NCBI RefSeq assembly: GCF_031679605.1
Contig: NZ_CP117522.1
Span: 8,990,001 to 9,054,000 of the forward strand
DNA length: 64,000 nt
Direction: 5' to 3'
Origin: Streptomyces luomodiensis
GTDB taxonomy: Bacteria > Actinomycetota > Actinomycetes > Streptomycetales > Streptomycetaceae
Positions 17,795 to 26,963 of the stretch are shown piece after piece. The notes below the pieces were generated by a model, which saw nothing but the letters and a program-made list of their open reading frames with translations, was not told where the DNA came from and did not search any database. The position numbers and the translations under genes were made by a program. Every line of letters begins with the position of its first letter. The first letter of the stretch is position 1.

Positions 17795-19225
17795 ATGGCC
17801 GAGGACGAACTCCACTACCAGGACGCGACCGCGCTGGCGGGGCTGATCGCCAGACGGCAGGTGTCCGCGGTGGAGGTGATGCGGGCCCATCTGGACCGCA
17901 TCGAGGCGGTCGATCCGAAGGTCAACGCCATGGTGACGGTGCTGGCCGAGCAGGGACTCGCCGCGGCACGCGCCGCGGACGAGGCGGTGGCGGCCGGTGA
18001 CGCGGTGGGGCCGTTGCACGGTGTGCCGTTCACCGTGAAGGACGCGCTGGACGTGGCGGGAGTGGTGACCACACGCGGCTCAACGCTGTTCCGGGATCGG
18101 GTTCCCACCACCGACGCGACCGCGGTGGCACGGTTGCGGGCGGCCGGTGGGATTCCGCTGGCCAAGACGAACCTGCCGGAGTTCTCCTACTGGACCGAGA
18201 CCGACAATCCGCTGGTCGGCAGGGCCCGCAACCCCTGGGACGGCGAGCGGACACCGGGCGGCTCCAGCGGTGGCGAATCGGCCGCGATCGCCGCGGGGAT
18301 GTCGCCGCTGGGGCTGGGCAGCGACGTGGCCATCTCGGTGCGCGGCCCGGCTCACGACACGGGCATCGTCGCCCTGAAGGCGACCCGGGGGCGGATACCG
18401 ATCACCGGGCACTGGCCCGAAGTTCCCCGTCGCTACTGGCATGTCGGCCCGATGGCCCGCAGTGTGCGGGACATCGCGGCCGCCCTCCGGGTTCTCGCCG
18501 GGCCCGATGGCGCCGACGGGTACGTACGCCACTCGCCACCGTCGCCGCCGTCGCCGCCGTACGGGGACGGAGCGCGGGACCTGGCCGGGGTGCGGGTGGG
18601 CTGGGCGAGCGATCCCGCGTTCGGCCCGGTGGACCGCGAGGTGACCGCCACCGTCTCCGCCGCCGCGGACGCGTTGCGGGAGCTGGGCTGTGTGGTCGAA
18701 CCCGCCCCGCCGGCCGGGCTGGAGGCGATCGACTGCACCGCGTTGAGCGCGGTGCTGTACACCGCCGAAGTGGTGCCGTACTTCCGGCAGGTGGTGGCCG
18801 GCCGCGCATCCGATGTGCACCCGATCATCCAGCGGACGCTCACCGCACCCGAGGTGACCTCGGCCGACTACCTCGCCGCACAGCGGCAAGTGGAGGTGCT
18901 CAGCTCGCTGTTCGCCGGGTACTTCGAGCGCTACGACGCACTGCTGTGCCCGGTGTGCCCCATCCCCGCGCCGCCGCACGCCCAGTCGTCGTTCCAGGTC
19001 GGCGACGTGACCGTGGAAGCACGCGGGATCATGCGGGCGACCGTGCCGTTCAACCTCACCGGTCTGCCGGCGCTGTCGTTGCCGTTCGGGGCCACCGCCG
19101 CCGGCCACCTGCCGATCGGCGTCCAGCTCGTCTCCCGCTGGTACGACGAGGCCACCATCCTGCGCCTGGCCGCCGCGCTGGAAACCGTCAGCCCCGTCCG
19201 GCACCGCCACCCCGACCTGGTCTGA
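17795..19225 (+). CDS. Amidase-signature family hydrolase
   Basis: A 476-residue amidase-signature enzyme that would hydrolyse a carboxamide to acid and ammonia. The Ser-cisSer-Lys triad can be placed: Lys in [12 protein letters not shown], cis-Ser in [14 protein letters not shown], and the nucleophile Ser in [13 protein letters not shown]. In most relatives the last block reads GSDxGGSIRxPA; here the two glycines are replaced by Ala-Ile while the Ser is kept. ATG at 17795 has GAGGGAG upstream; the in-frame ATG at 17777 lies before that site. The substrate is unknown; relatives include indoleacetamide, aryl- and acylamidases and the GatA subunit, but no gatB/gatC is near. Confidence 0.87.
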   Translation: MAEDELHYQDATALAGLIARRQVSAVEVMRAHLDRIEAVDPKVNAMVTVLAEQGLAAARAADEAVAAGDAVGPLHGVPFTVKDALDVAGVVTTRGSTLFRDRVPTTDATAVARLRAAGGIPLAKTNLPEFSYWTETDNPLVGRARNPWDGERTPGGSSGGESAAIAAGMSPLGLGSDVAISVRGPAHDTGIVALKATRGRIPITGHWPEVPRRYWHVGPMARSVRDIAAALRVLAGPDGADGYVRHSPPSPPSPPYGDGARDLAGVRVGWASDPAFGPVDREVTATVSAAADALRELGCVVEPAPPAGLEAIDCTALSAVLYTAEVVPYFRQVVAGRASDVHPIIQRTLTAPEVTSADYLAAQRQVEVLSSLFAGYFERYDALLCPVCPIPAPPHAQSSFQVGDVTVEARGIMRATVPFNLTGLPALSLPFGATAAGHLPIGVQLVSRWYDEATILRLAAALETVSPVRHRHPDLV

Positions 19226-19236
19226 CGCGCGCTCAG

Positions 19237-19261
19237 CCACCGACCGGCGGGGCGCCGGTGG
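19237..19261. terminator. Weak hairpin between convergent amidase and TetR genes
   Basis: CCACCG at 19237 pairs with CGGTGG near 19256, with a GC-rich loop that can extend the stem. It lies 12 bases past the amidase stop. The rest of the 183-base gap holds only four copies of a 9-base unit (CGGCGGACC / CAGCGGACT) near 19383-19418 that run into the TetR 3' end. Confidence 0.35.
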
Positions 19262-19408
19262 TCCCCGTACGTCCCCGCCGGCGCGGCCCCGGGCCGGCTC
19301 ACCGACCCGCAGCGCCCCGCCCGCAGCGGCGATCCGATCCCGAAACCGCACGGGAGTACCAGCTGGGCGCTGCTGCCGTGCACGGCGGACCCAGCGGACT
19401 CGGCGGAC

Positions 19409-19981
19409 TCAGCGGACCGTCGGGGCCGGCGGCGTGACCGCCTCGCCCAGCTCGGCAGCGGCTTGGGCGACGAGCTCGGAGAAGGTGGCGTCCGGGTCGG
19501 CCAGCCAGCGGGACGTGGCGCGCCGGGAGATCGCTATCGCCACGTCGATGATGAAGCGTGCCTGGCCGGGCTCGACGCTGCGGCGCTCGAGCGCCCGCGT
19601 CAGCGCGTCGGCGATGTCGGCGAGCTTGATCAGATCGCGTTCGGCCAGTGCCGGGTTGGCGGCGATCACCGTGGCGCGGCGCAGCAGGAACTCGCGCGGG
19701 CGGAAGATCTCGTCGGCGGTCCCCAGTGCGGCCAGCAGCGTCTCGAAGGGCGCGAGGTCCGGGTCGGCCGCCTCGACCTGGGCGACGAGGTGGGCCTCGA
19801 GCTCCCTGCCGGCGAAGAGGACTTCCCGCTTGTCGGGGAAGTAGCGGTAGAAGGAGCGCTCGGTCAGACCGGCGGCGCGCGCGATCTGCGCGACCGAGGT
19901 GCGTTCGAACCCCTGCTTCTCGAACAGCTCGAGCGCCGCGCGCTCAAGCCGACCCTGTGCGTCGGACTCCCATCGTGGCAT
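19409..19981 (-). CDS. TetR-family transcriptional repressor
   Basis: A 190-residue TetR regulator. The N-terminus (PRWESDAQGRLERAALELF) leads into the helix-turn-helix (TSVAQIARAAGLTERSFYRYF), followed by PDKREVLFAG and an all-alpha ligand domain. I chose the ATG at 19981 because close relatives start M-P-R-W and GGTGG precedes it; an ATG at 19993 is also possible. It is divergent from an oxidoreductase gene, with two 20-base dyads of one sequence type between them, so it should repress both itself and the oxidoreductase. Confidence 0.88.
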   Translation of the reverse strand: MPRWESDAQGRLERAALELFEKQGFERTSVAQIARAAGLTERSFYRYFPDKREVLFAGRELEAHLVAQVEAADPDLAPFETLLAALGTADEIFRPREFLLRRATVIAANPALAERDLIKLADIADALTRALERRSVEPGQARFIIDVAIAISRRATSRWLADPDATFSELVAQAAAELGEAVTPPAPTVR

Positions 19982-19993
19982 GTCCACCAGCAT

Positions 19994-20013
19994 ATGACAG
20001 CAGACGCTGTCAT
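19994..20013. promoter_or_regulatory. TetR operator copy 1
   Basis: ATGACAGC-AGAC-GCTGTCAT, a perfect 8-4-8 dyad that starts one base past the alternative TetR start. The same 20-base design recurs at 20031 with one mismatch, which supports its role as a repressor site. Confidence 0.75.
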
Positions 20014-20030
20014 CACGATGCTAGGGTGGG

Positions 20031-20050
20031 ATGACAACAGATGCTGTCAT
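20031..20050. promoter_or_regulatory. TetR operator copy 2
   Basis: ATGACAAC-AGAT-GCTGTCAT, the same dyad as copy 1 with one arm mismatch and a changed spacer base. Centre-to-centre distance is 37 bases. It ends 20 bases before the oxidoreductase start. Confidence 0.75.
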
Positions 20051-20070
20051 CATCAGAGCGGGAGATCGTC

Positions 20071-21024
20071 ATGAAGGCTCTTCAGTTCGACCGATTCGGA
20101 TCCCCGGACGTGATCGTGCTCCGCGACGTCCCGCAGCCGGAACCGGGACCCGGCCGGATCCGGATCGCCGTGCGGGCGTGCGGCCTGACCCCGGCCGACT
20201 GGGGGGTGGTCGACGGCCTCTTCGGCGACCAGCTGCCGCCGCTGCCGCGCGGGCTCGGCCTCGAGGTCGCGGGCACCGTCGACGCGCTCGGTGAGGGCGT
20301 CATCGGCGTCGAGATCGGCGACCGGGTGTTCGGCCCGGCGATCTTCGACGGCCCGACGGCCGGGGCCGCCGAGTATGCGCTGATGGAGGCCTGGGCCCAC
20401 ATTCCCGAGGGCGTCACCGCCGAGCAGGCCGCCGCGCTGCCGATGGCGGCCGAGACGGCGTGGCGCGCGCTCGACGACCTCGGCGTCCAGCCGGGCGAGT
20501 TGCTGCTCGTCCATGGCGCGGGCGCCACCGTGGGTGAGGCGGCGGTGCGCTTCGCGCTGCACCGGGGCATCCGGGTGATCGCCACCGCCGGGCCGACGCG
20601 GGCCGCCGCCCTGGAAGAGATCGGCGCCCAGGTGACCGGCTACGGTGACGGTATGGCCGAACGCGTCGCCGCACTGGCCGGAGGCCGCGTCGACCGCGCC
20701 CTGGACACGTCCCCGACCGGCGGCCGGATCGACCGCGCCGACCAGGCCAGCCCGGCCGGTGGTTCGCTGCCGACCCTGATCGAGCTGACCGGGGACCCCG
20801 ACCGCGTCCTCACCGTCTCCGACTTCGCCGCCGCGGCCGAACTGGGCACCCGGATCACCAGCATCGACATGCGCTACGACCTGATGGGTGAGTTCGCCCG
20901 GCTGGCCGGCGAAGGCGTCCTGGCCGTACCGGTCGCCCGCACCTACACGCTCGACCAGATCCAGGAGGCGGCCAAGCTCAGCCAGTCCCGCCGGCCCGGC
21001 GGCAAGCTCATGCTCGTCCTGTGA
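20071..21024 (+). CDS. NADPH-dependent quinone/enone oxidoreductase (MDR family)
   Basis: A 317-residue zinc-free medium-chain reductase. It has the family start MKALQFDRFGSPDVIVLRD, an Ala-rich nucleotide-binding segment LLVHGAGATVGEAAVRFAL (the AxxGxVG-type loop), and the C-terminal GKLMLVL. No zinc cysteines are present, which sets it apart from the alcohol dehydrogenase at 7577. It probably reduces quinones or reactive enones with NADPH and is induced when the divergent TetR is released. ATG at 20071 has GGGAG six bases upstream; an in-frame ATG at 20041 lies inside the second operator. Confidence 0.88.
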   Translation: MKALQFDRFGSPDVIVLRDVPQPEPGPGRIRIAVRACGLTPADWGVVDGLFGDQLPPLPRGLGLEVAGTVDALGEGVIGVEIGDRVFGPAIFDGPTAGAAEYALMEAWAHIPEGVTAEQAAALPMAAETAWRALDDLGVQPGELLLVHGAGATVGEAAVRFALHRGIRVIATAGPTRAAALEEIGAQVTGYGDGMAERVAALAGGRVDRALDTSPTGGRIDRADQASPAGGSLPTLIELTGDPDRVLTVSDFAAAAELGTRITSIDMRYDLMGEFARLAGEGVLAVPVARTYTLDQIQEAAKLSQSRRPGGKLMLVL

Positions 21025-21410
21025 CCGCGCCACCGGCCGGGTCAGGCGAGACGTACCTCGTCGCGGAGCAGGGCCAGGTCTCGCCTCCACGTCGTGGGCG
21101 CCACCTGCGTCAGACGGGCATCCGCGCCTCCGGCGGTCATGCCCTGGCCGCCGCCGCGGCCGACCGCCGTTCCCGGACACCGCCGAGGAGGCATGTGCAC
21201 TGGGCGGGCGGCACGGTGTCGAGGGCTACGAGTACTACCGCACCGACCTCGGTGCAGGGCGACGGCGACGGGAGTGTCGCGCAGCCGCCGGTGACTGCTG
21301 CGACGCGCGGTGTGGTGCTGTTTCAGGGCACCGGCCGCCGGCGCGCCGGTCACGCCCGGCCGACCCGGCCACGACCGGCCGGGTCGGTCACGGTCGCGAG
21401 CGCGGGTGGC
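21025..21410. other. Gene-poor gap with possible decayed coding sequence
   Basis: No intact gene is visible. On the reverse strand 21042 onward a short frame ends in RLTQVAPTTWRRDLALLRDE-VRLA, which looks like a real protein C-terminus but lacks any upstream domain. On the forward strand a short stretch around 21170-21270 (FPDTAEEACALGGRHGVEG) also looks protein-like. Both may be scraps of lost genes. A strong hairpin closes the region (listed separately). Confidence 0.35.
21360..21387. terminator. Bidirectional terminator hairpin between oxidoreductase and VOC genes
   Basis: Perfect 11-base arms CCGACCCGGCC and GGCCGGGTCGG with a 6-base loop, placed between convergent genes 24 bases before the VOC gene 3' end. 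Confidence 0.65.
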
Positions 21411-21821
21411 TCAGCGCAGTTCCTGGATGCGGATCTGGTTGCCGGCCGGATCGCGGAAGGCGCAGTCGCGGACGCCGTACGGCTGCTCGGTCGGCTCCTG
21501 GATCACCTCGGCGTTGGCGGCCTGCACCTTCTCGAAGGTGGCGTTGAGGTCCTTCGTGGCCAGGAGGATCCAGCCGTAGGTGCCCTTGGCCATCATCTCG
21601 GTGATGGTGCGGCGTTCGTCGTCGGTGATCCCCGGGTCGACGGCCGGCGGTGCCAGGAGGATGGAGGTGTCGGGCTGGCCGACGGGGCCGACCGTGATCC
21701 ACCGCATCGCGCCGCTTCCGACGTCGTTGCGGACCTCGAAGCCGAGGATGTCGCGGTAGAAGGCCAGGGCGGCGTCCGGGTCGTCGTGCGGGAGGACGCT
21801 GGTGTGAATGGTGATGTCCAT
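21411..21821 (-). CDS. VOC-family (glyoxalase-like) protein
   Basis: A 136-residue two-module vicinal-oxygen-chelate protein: ITIHTSVLPHDDPDAALAFY with the family DPDxALxFYRDxLGFE, and the closing FRDPAGNQIRIQE that normally supplies the metal Glu. Such proteins are lyases, dioxygenases or drug-binding proteins; the small single-chain form gives no specific prediction. It follows an AraC-type gene with a 10-base gap and is probably its target. ATG at 21821 is preferred over a GTG at 21830, without strong support for either. Confidence 0.8.
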   Translation of the reverse strand: MDITIHTSVLPHDDPDAALAFYRDILGFEVRNDVGSGAMRWITVGPVGQPDTSILLAPPAVDPGITDDERRTITEMMAKGTYGWILLATKDLNATFEKVQAANAEVIQEPTEQPYGVRDCAFRDPAGNQIRIQELR

Positions 21822-21831
21822 GGCCGTCACG

Positions 21832-22275
<444 letters not shown>

Positions 22276-22379
22276 CTGCGCGATCGTGCCACGTCGCGGC
22301 GGCGTTGCCCAGTGCCGGAGTTGTCCGGGATCCAGCGGAAAGAGTGCTGTACAGGCCATACATTTGTAAGCTTTACGTC

Positions 22380-25334
22380 ATGAGCGCGCGGTTGGCTTTG
22401 CTCGCCTCGGTGGCCCCTGGTGTCACGGAGAGTGAAGTCTTCCGGCTGGCCCTCCACCACGCCGCGGCAGAGCTGGGTGCCCTGGGCGGAACCGTCCATC
22501 TGCGTGGCCCCATGTCCGCGCTGCGGCTGGTCTCGTCGGTCGGTCTCCCCTCCGCCCTCACCCGTACCTGGGAGATCATCGACCAGGAGGGTCCGTCGGC
22601 TCCGGCCCGTGCCCTGCGCCGCGGCACGGGTGTGTGGGTGCCACCGGAGCCCGCCGAACCGCCACCGGAGTCCGCCGAATCGCCACCGGAGTCCACCGAA
22701 CCCGCCGAGGCCACCGGCTGCAGCGGTCCCGCCGCGGCCCGGTGGCCTGCGACCGGCCTGGCCGCCATGCCGTTCTTCAGCGGGGAACGCAGTATCGGCG
22801 TGCTCAGCCTGGTCATGGCCGAGCCCGGCCCCCAGCAGTGGGACTTCCTGCGGTCCGTGATCGCCTGGCTCGAGGAGCGCATGGGTCAGGCGCCGCCGCC
22901 CGCCCGGCCACCACAGGAGGAACAGGGTGGCGACCGTCTCCGGCAGGCGCTCAAGGCCGTCAAGGTCGGCTCCTGGGAATGGCACATCCAGACCGGCGAT
23001 CTGATCTATGACGAGGCCGCCATGGAACTCTACGGCATCCGGCCGGAGGACTTCACCGGCCGGATCGAGAACTGGATGGGCGTCGTTCACCCCGACGACC
23101 TGCCGCCCACCCTGGGCGCGGCGCAGCGGGCGATCAGGGATCACGGCGTGTACGAGGCCGAGTACCGGGTGCGCAAGCTGGACGGCACATGGGGCTGGAC
23201 CCGGGCCCGCGGCCGGGCGACGTACGACGACCACGGCGATCCGGTCCGGATGGTCGGCATGGGGTGGGACAGCAACGAATCCCGTTCGGCCCGTGACGCC
23301 CTCAGCAGGGCGCTGCGGCACATGAGTGACGGCTTCCTCGCCGTGGACGAGGAATGGAAGATCATCTTCGTCAACCTGGAAGCCGAGCGGACGCTGGGTT
23401 TCTCCGAGGAGGAGCTGTTCGGGCGGGTGCTGTGGGAGCTGCCCGCCGTGCGCCAGGTCCCCGACCTGGAGCAGCGTTTCCGGCAGGCCGCGGCCGCCGA
23501 CGAGTCCATGGGATTCGACGTGACGATGCCGGACACCGGGCGCTGCTACCACGTACGGCTCGTCCCGGGGCCCGACGGCCGCACCCTCTACCTCACCGAT
23601 GTCACCGAGCAGCGGCGGCACCAGGAGGACCGCCGGGCGGCCGAGCGCGCCGCGGCCCAGCGTGCGGCCCGTATCGCCGAGCTCACCGCGGGCCTGTCCA
23701 AGGCGATGACCTCGGGGGACGTGGTGGACGCGGTCGCCACGCGGGTGCTGCCGCCGTTCGGCGCCGGGGGCCTGCTGGTGCAGGTCATCGAGGAGAACCG
23801 GCTGCACGCCGTGGGATCCGTCGGCTACTCCGACGACTTCCTCGCCACGGTCGACGGCCGCCCGCGGACATCGCGTGATCCGGCCTGGGAGTCGGTTCTC
23901 AGCGGTGCGCCGATCTTCCTGTCCTCCGTCGAGGAGTACGTCACCCGCTACCCCGGCCTCGCCGACCTGCCGGGGCGGGGCGGCAAGCGCGCCTGGGCGT
24001 TCGTGCCGCTGATCGCCTCCGGGCACACCTTCGGGGTGTGCGTGGTCGCCTTCGACGAACCACGCCGTCTCACGGACGAGGAGCGCACCCTGCTGACGGC
24101 GATCTGTGCGCTCGTCGCCCAGGCCCTGGAACGCGCCCGGCTCTTCGACGCCGAACACACCCGGTCGCGTGAACTACAGCGCAGCCTGCTTCCGCATGCC
24201 CTGCCCCAGCTGTCCGTGTGCAGCTCCGCCGCCCGCTACCTCCCCGCCGGGCAGGGCACGGACGTGGGCGGGGACTGGTACGACGTCATCCCGCTCTCCG
24301 GCGGCCAGGTCGCGCTCGTCGTCGGCGACGTCATGGGCCACGGTCTGTCCGAGGCGACGACGATGGGCCGGCTGCGCACCGCGCTCCACACCCTGGCCGA
24401 CCTCGAACTGCCCCCCGACGAGATCATGGGCAACCTCAACGACATCGTCGGTGACATGCCCGAGGAGTCGTACGTGACCTGCCTGTACGCCCTCTACGAC
24501 GCCACCGCGAAGACCTGCTGCATCGCCTGCGCCGGGCATCCGCCACCCGCCGTGGTGCGTCCGGACGGCCAGGTGTACTTCCCGGACCTGGACATCAACC
24601 CGCCCCTGGGCGCCGCGGAGCCACCCTTCGAGACATCCGAGGTGGCCGTTCCCGAGGGCACCCTCATCGTGCTCTACACCGACGGCCTGGTCGAGTCGGA
24701 CAACCGTGACATCGACACGGGTATGGCCGACCTCGCCCGGCTCCTGCGCGCCGCGCACCAGGACGGCATCGTCCACGGCGGCGACCTGGAACGCCTCTGC
24801 GACGTCCTCACGGCCGAACTGCTCCCGGCCGTCACGCCGATGACCGACGACGCGGCGCTCCTCGTCACCCGGCCGCACGCCCTGCCGGACGACAAGGTGG
24901 TGTCCTGGCCGCTGCCCGAAACCCCGCAGGCCGCGGGGCAGGCCCGCCGGTGCGTACGGGAGCAGCTGTCGCTCTGGGGCCTGGACGAACTGACCCCGAC
25001 CACGGAGCTGCTGGCCAGTGAGCTGGTGGGCAATGTCGTACGCCACGCCAAGGGCCCGGTCCGGCTGCGCCTGCTGCACACCGCCGGACTGGTCTGCGAG
25101 GTCTTCGACGGCAGCCTGACCATGCCCCGCATCCGCCGCGCGACGGAGACCGACGAAGGCGGCCGGGGACTCCAACTCGTCACCGCCCTCTCCCAGCACT
25201 GGGGCACCCGCTACACGCCGATGGGGAAGTGCATCTGGACGGAGCAGGCACCGCTGGGCCCGGACAAACGGCCGGACCGGCGGGTCGACCCCTTGGAGTT
25301 CATGTTCCCGACCGTGGAGGACTTCGGCCTGTGA
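22380..25334 (+). CDS. Multi-sensor SpoIIE-type PP2C phosphatase with GAF, PAS and ATPase domains
   Basis: A 984-residue cytosolic signalling protein. Order: GAF-like region (5-160, interrupted by a Pro/Glu repeat at 88-108), PAS (190-300, VGSWEWHIQTGDLIYDEAAM), second PAS (305-400, MSDGFLAVDEEWKIIFVN), GAF (430-590), SpoIIE phosphatase (605-830, metal residues in VGGDWYDV and VGDVMGHG), and an RsbW-like HATPase (845-975, SELVGNVVRHA). Such proteins dephosphorylate anti-anti-sigma factors and may phosphorylate them through the ATPase domain, so they set the activity of stress sigma factors. The ATG at 22380 has no Shine-Dalgarno but TAAGCT lies 7 bases upstream, so the mRNA may be leaderless. 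It is divergent from the AraC gene. Confidence 0.88.
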   Translation: MSARLALLASVAPGVTESEVFRLALHHAAAELGALGGTVHLRGPMSALRLVSSVGLPSALTRTWEIIDQEGPSAPARALRRGTGVWVPPEPAEPPPESAESPPESTEPAEATGCSGPAAARWPATGLAAMPFFSGERSIGVLSLVMAEPGPQQWDFLRSVIAWLEERMGQAPPPARPPQEEQGGDRLRQALKAVKVGSWEWHIQTGDLIYDEAAMELYGIRPEDFTGRIENWMGVVHPDDLPPTLGAAQRAIRDHGVYEAEYRVRKLDGTWGWTRARGRATYDDHGDPVRMVGMGWDSNESRSARDALSRALRHMSDGFLAVDEEWKIIFVNLEAERTLGFSEEELFGRVLWELPAVRQVPDLEQRFRQAAAADESMGFDVTMPDTGRCYHVRLVPGPDGRTLYLTDVTEQRRHQEDRRAAERAAAQRAARIAELTAGLSKAMTSGDVVDAVATRVLPPFGAGGLLVQVIEENRLHAVGSVGYSDDFLATVDGRPRTSRDPAWESVLSGAPIFLSSVEEYVTRYPGLADLPGRGGKRAWAFVPLIASGHTFGVCVVAFDEPRRLTDEERTLLTAICALVAQALERARLFDAEHTRSRELQRSLLPHALPQLSVCSSAARYLPAGQGTDVGGDWYDVIPLSGGQVALVVGDVMGHGLSEATTMGRLRTALHTLADLELPPDEIMGNLNDIVGDMPEESYVTCLYALYDATAKTCCIACAGHPPPAVVRPDGQVYFPDLDINPPLGAAEPPFETSEVAVPEGTLIVLYTDGLVESDNRDIDTGMADLARLLRAAHQDGIVHGGDLERLCDVLTAELLPAVTPMTDDAALLVTRPHALPDDKVVSWPLPETPQAAGQARRCVREQLSLWGLDELTPTTELLASELVGNVVRHAKGPVRLRLLHTAGLVCEVFDGSLTMPRIRRATETDEGGRGLQLVTALSQHWGTRYTPMGKCIWTEQAPLGPDKRPDRRVDPLEFMFPTVEDFGL
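22641..22703 (+). repeat. Three tandem 21-bp repeats inside the SpoIIE gene
   Basis: Units begin at 22641, 22662 and 22683 and read CCACCGGAGNCCNCCGAANC with few mismatches. They encode PPE(P/S)(A/T)E(P/S) heptads in a linker within the first sensor region, so copy number could change without a frameshift. Confidence 0.75.
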
Positions 25335-25499
25335 GGCGGTGACCCGCCCCGGCCGGCCTGGCCGCCCCGGCCGCCCCGGTTGTCCCGGCCGGTCAGTCGG
25401 ATCGTTCATCCGCGCACACCGGGAACAGACCGCGATGCCCGGCTGTTGGGGCACTACGACGAGATGTGCGTACGGCGCGAGGGAACGGAGGTGCGGCAC

Positions 25500-25610
25500 A
25501 TGCGACGCCCGTGCCCCGCCCGCGTCGTGAACCCGCGCCGCCGGATCCGCCTCCACTCCCGGCCGCACATCGATCTCCAGCGGGTGGCCGGCGCGCTCTG
25601 TCGCGCCTGA
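25500..25610 (+). CDS. Leader peptide of the actinobacterial HIDLxRVxxALC type (sulfur attenuator)
   Basis: A 36-codon ORF with GGAGG eight bases before its ATG. It ends HIDLQRVAGALCRA, the hallmark of short leader peptides found before sulfur-acquisition genes in Streptomyces, with the key Cys two codons before the end. In related systems slow decoding of cysteine codons controls transcription or translation of the genes behind. Downstream, mutually exclusive hairpins can form: 25614-25619 with 25631-25636, or 25633-25637 with 25641-25645. A further stem at 25681-25702 lies just before the ribosome binding site of the monooxygenase gene. The rest of the 25335-25729 gap shows only GC-rich hairpins after the phosphatase stop. 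Confidence 0.75.
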   Translation: MRRPCPARVVNPRRRIRLHSRPHIDLQRVAGALCRA

Positions 25611-25613
25611 CCC

Positions 25614-25702
25614 TCCCCCAGCCGCCGGCCGGGGGACCGCGTCCCGCCGCGCTCGCCCGCCGCCGTGCCCTCCACGCTTCCCAGGAGGGCCGGCCCTCTT
25701 GG
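25614..25702 (+). promoter_or_regulatory. Putative cysteine-responsive attenuator between leader ORF and monooxygenase operon
   Basis: It contains the alternative stems TCCCCC/GGGGGA and GGGAC/GTCCC, which share bases 25633-25636 and so exclude each other, and the near-perfect stem CCAGGAGGGCC/GGCCCTCTTGG at 25681-25702. A ribosome position on the leader ORF could choose between them. The folding is by eye. Confidence 0.45.
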
Positions 25703-25729
25703 TACGGACCTTCAGGAAGGCACCCACCT

Positions 25730-26941
25730 GTGTCCACGACACCCTCTTCCCCGCTGCACCTCGCCGTCGCTCTCGACGGGACCGGCTGGCACCCCGCCTC
25801 CTGGCGCGATCCGGTGGCCCGGCCCCGGGACCTGTTCACCGCCGGATACTGGGCCGATCTGGTCGCCGAGGCCGAGCGCGGTCTGCTCGACTTCGTGACC
25901 TTCGAGGACGGCCTCGGCCTCCAGTCCACCCACCGCCTCCAGCCGGACGGCCGCACCGACCAGGTCCGCGGACGCCTGGACGCCGTCCTCCTCGCGGCCC
26001 GTATCGCCCCGCTGACCCGGCACATAGGACTGGTCCCGACCACGGTGGTCACCCACACCGAGCCGTTCCACATCTCCAAGGCCATCGCGACCCTCGACTA
26101 CGTCAGCACCGGACGGGCCGGTCTGCGGGTGCGGGTCACCGCGCGCCCGAACGAGGCCGCGCACTTCGGCCGCCGTACGATCCCCCGCCTCGACGACTAC
26201 GAGAGCCCGGCCGCGCGGGAGGTGCTGACCGGCCTCTTCGACGAGGCCGCCGACTACGTGGAGGTGGTGCGCAGGCTCTGGGACAGCTGGGAGGACGACG
26301 CGGAGATCCGGGACACCGCCACCGGCCGCTTCATCGACCGCGACAAGCTGCACTACATCGACTTCGAGGGCAGGCACTTCAACGTGAAGGGCCCCTCCAT
26401 CACCCCCCGCCCGCCGCAGGGCCAGCCCCTCGTCAGCGCCCTGGCGCACCGGACCGTCGCCTACCGGCTGGTGGCCCGCCAGGCCGACATCGGCTACGTC
26501 ACCCCGCACGATCCCGGCGAGGCCCACTCGATCGTCGCGGAGATCCGTGCCGAGCAGGAGGCGGCCGGCCGGGCCGGCCGGCCCCTGCACATCTTCGGTG
26601 ACCTCGTGGTCTTCCTCGACGACGACCCGGCCGCCGCGACGGCCCGACGTGAGCGGCTCGACGCCCTCGCCGGATACCCGTACGCCGGCGACGCCCGCGT
26701 CTTCACCGGCACGCCCGCCCAACTCGCTGACCTCCTCCAGGAGTTGCGGTCCGCGGGGCTGAGCGGCTTCCGGCTGCGTCCGGCCGTCCTCGGCCACGAC
26801 CTCCCGGCGATCACCCGGGAGCTGGTCCCCGAACTCCAGCGCCGGGGAGTCTTCCGCCGCGCCTACGAGGCCGACACCCTGCGCGGACTGCTGGGCCTGG
26901 CCCGCCCCGCCAACCGCTACGCCGCCACCGCGACCGCCTGA
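25730..26941 (+). CDS. LLM-class flavin-dependent monooxygenase (first of operon)
   Basis: A 403-residue bacterial-luciferase-fold monooxygenase that uses reduced FMN supplied by a separate reductase. It shows LLDFVTFEDGLGLQ, TRHIGLVPTTVVTHTEPFHI, TGRAGLRVRVTARPNEA and a DLVVFLDDDP block in the C-terminal half, as in the nitrilotriacetate/desulfurisation branch. With the leader peptide, this suggests it attacks a C-S or C-N bond to release sulfur as sulfite or a related product. GTG at 25730 has AGGAAGG nine bases upstream; the frame is open to 25466 without a sensible start. The next flavin enzyme follows after 22 bases. Confidence 0.85.
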   Translation: MSTTPSSPLHLAVALDGTGWHPASWRDPVARPRDLFTAGYWADLVAEAERGLLDFVTFEDGLGLQSTHRLQPDGRTDQVRGRLDAVLLAARIAPLTRHIGLVPTTVVTHTEPFHISKAIATLDYVSTGRAGLRVRVTARPNEAAHFGRRTIPRLDDYESPAAREVLTGLFDEAADYVEVVRRLWDSWEDDAEIRDTATGRFIDRDKLHYIDFEGRHFNVKGPSITPRPPQGQPLVSALAHRTVAYRLVARQADIGYVTPHDPGEAHSIVAEIRAEQEAAGRAGRPLHIFGDLVVFLDDDPAAATARRERLDALAGYPYAGDARVFTGTPAQLADLLQELRSAGLSGFRLRPAVLGHDLPAITRELVPELQRRGVFRRAYEADTLRGLLGLARPANRYAATATA

Positions 26942-26963
26942 GCCGGAGGGACACCGAACGACC

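Noticed and set aside
25335..25499. GC-rich repeats GGCCGCCCC after the SpoIIE gene as a strong terminator
   Set aside because: Several overlapping weak stems are possible but none is clearly preferred.
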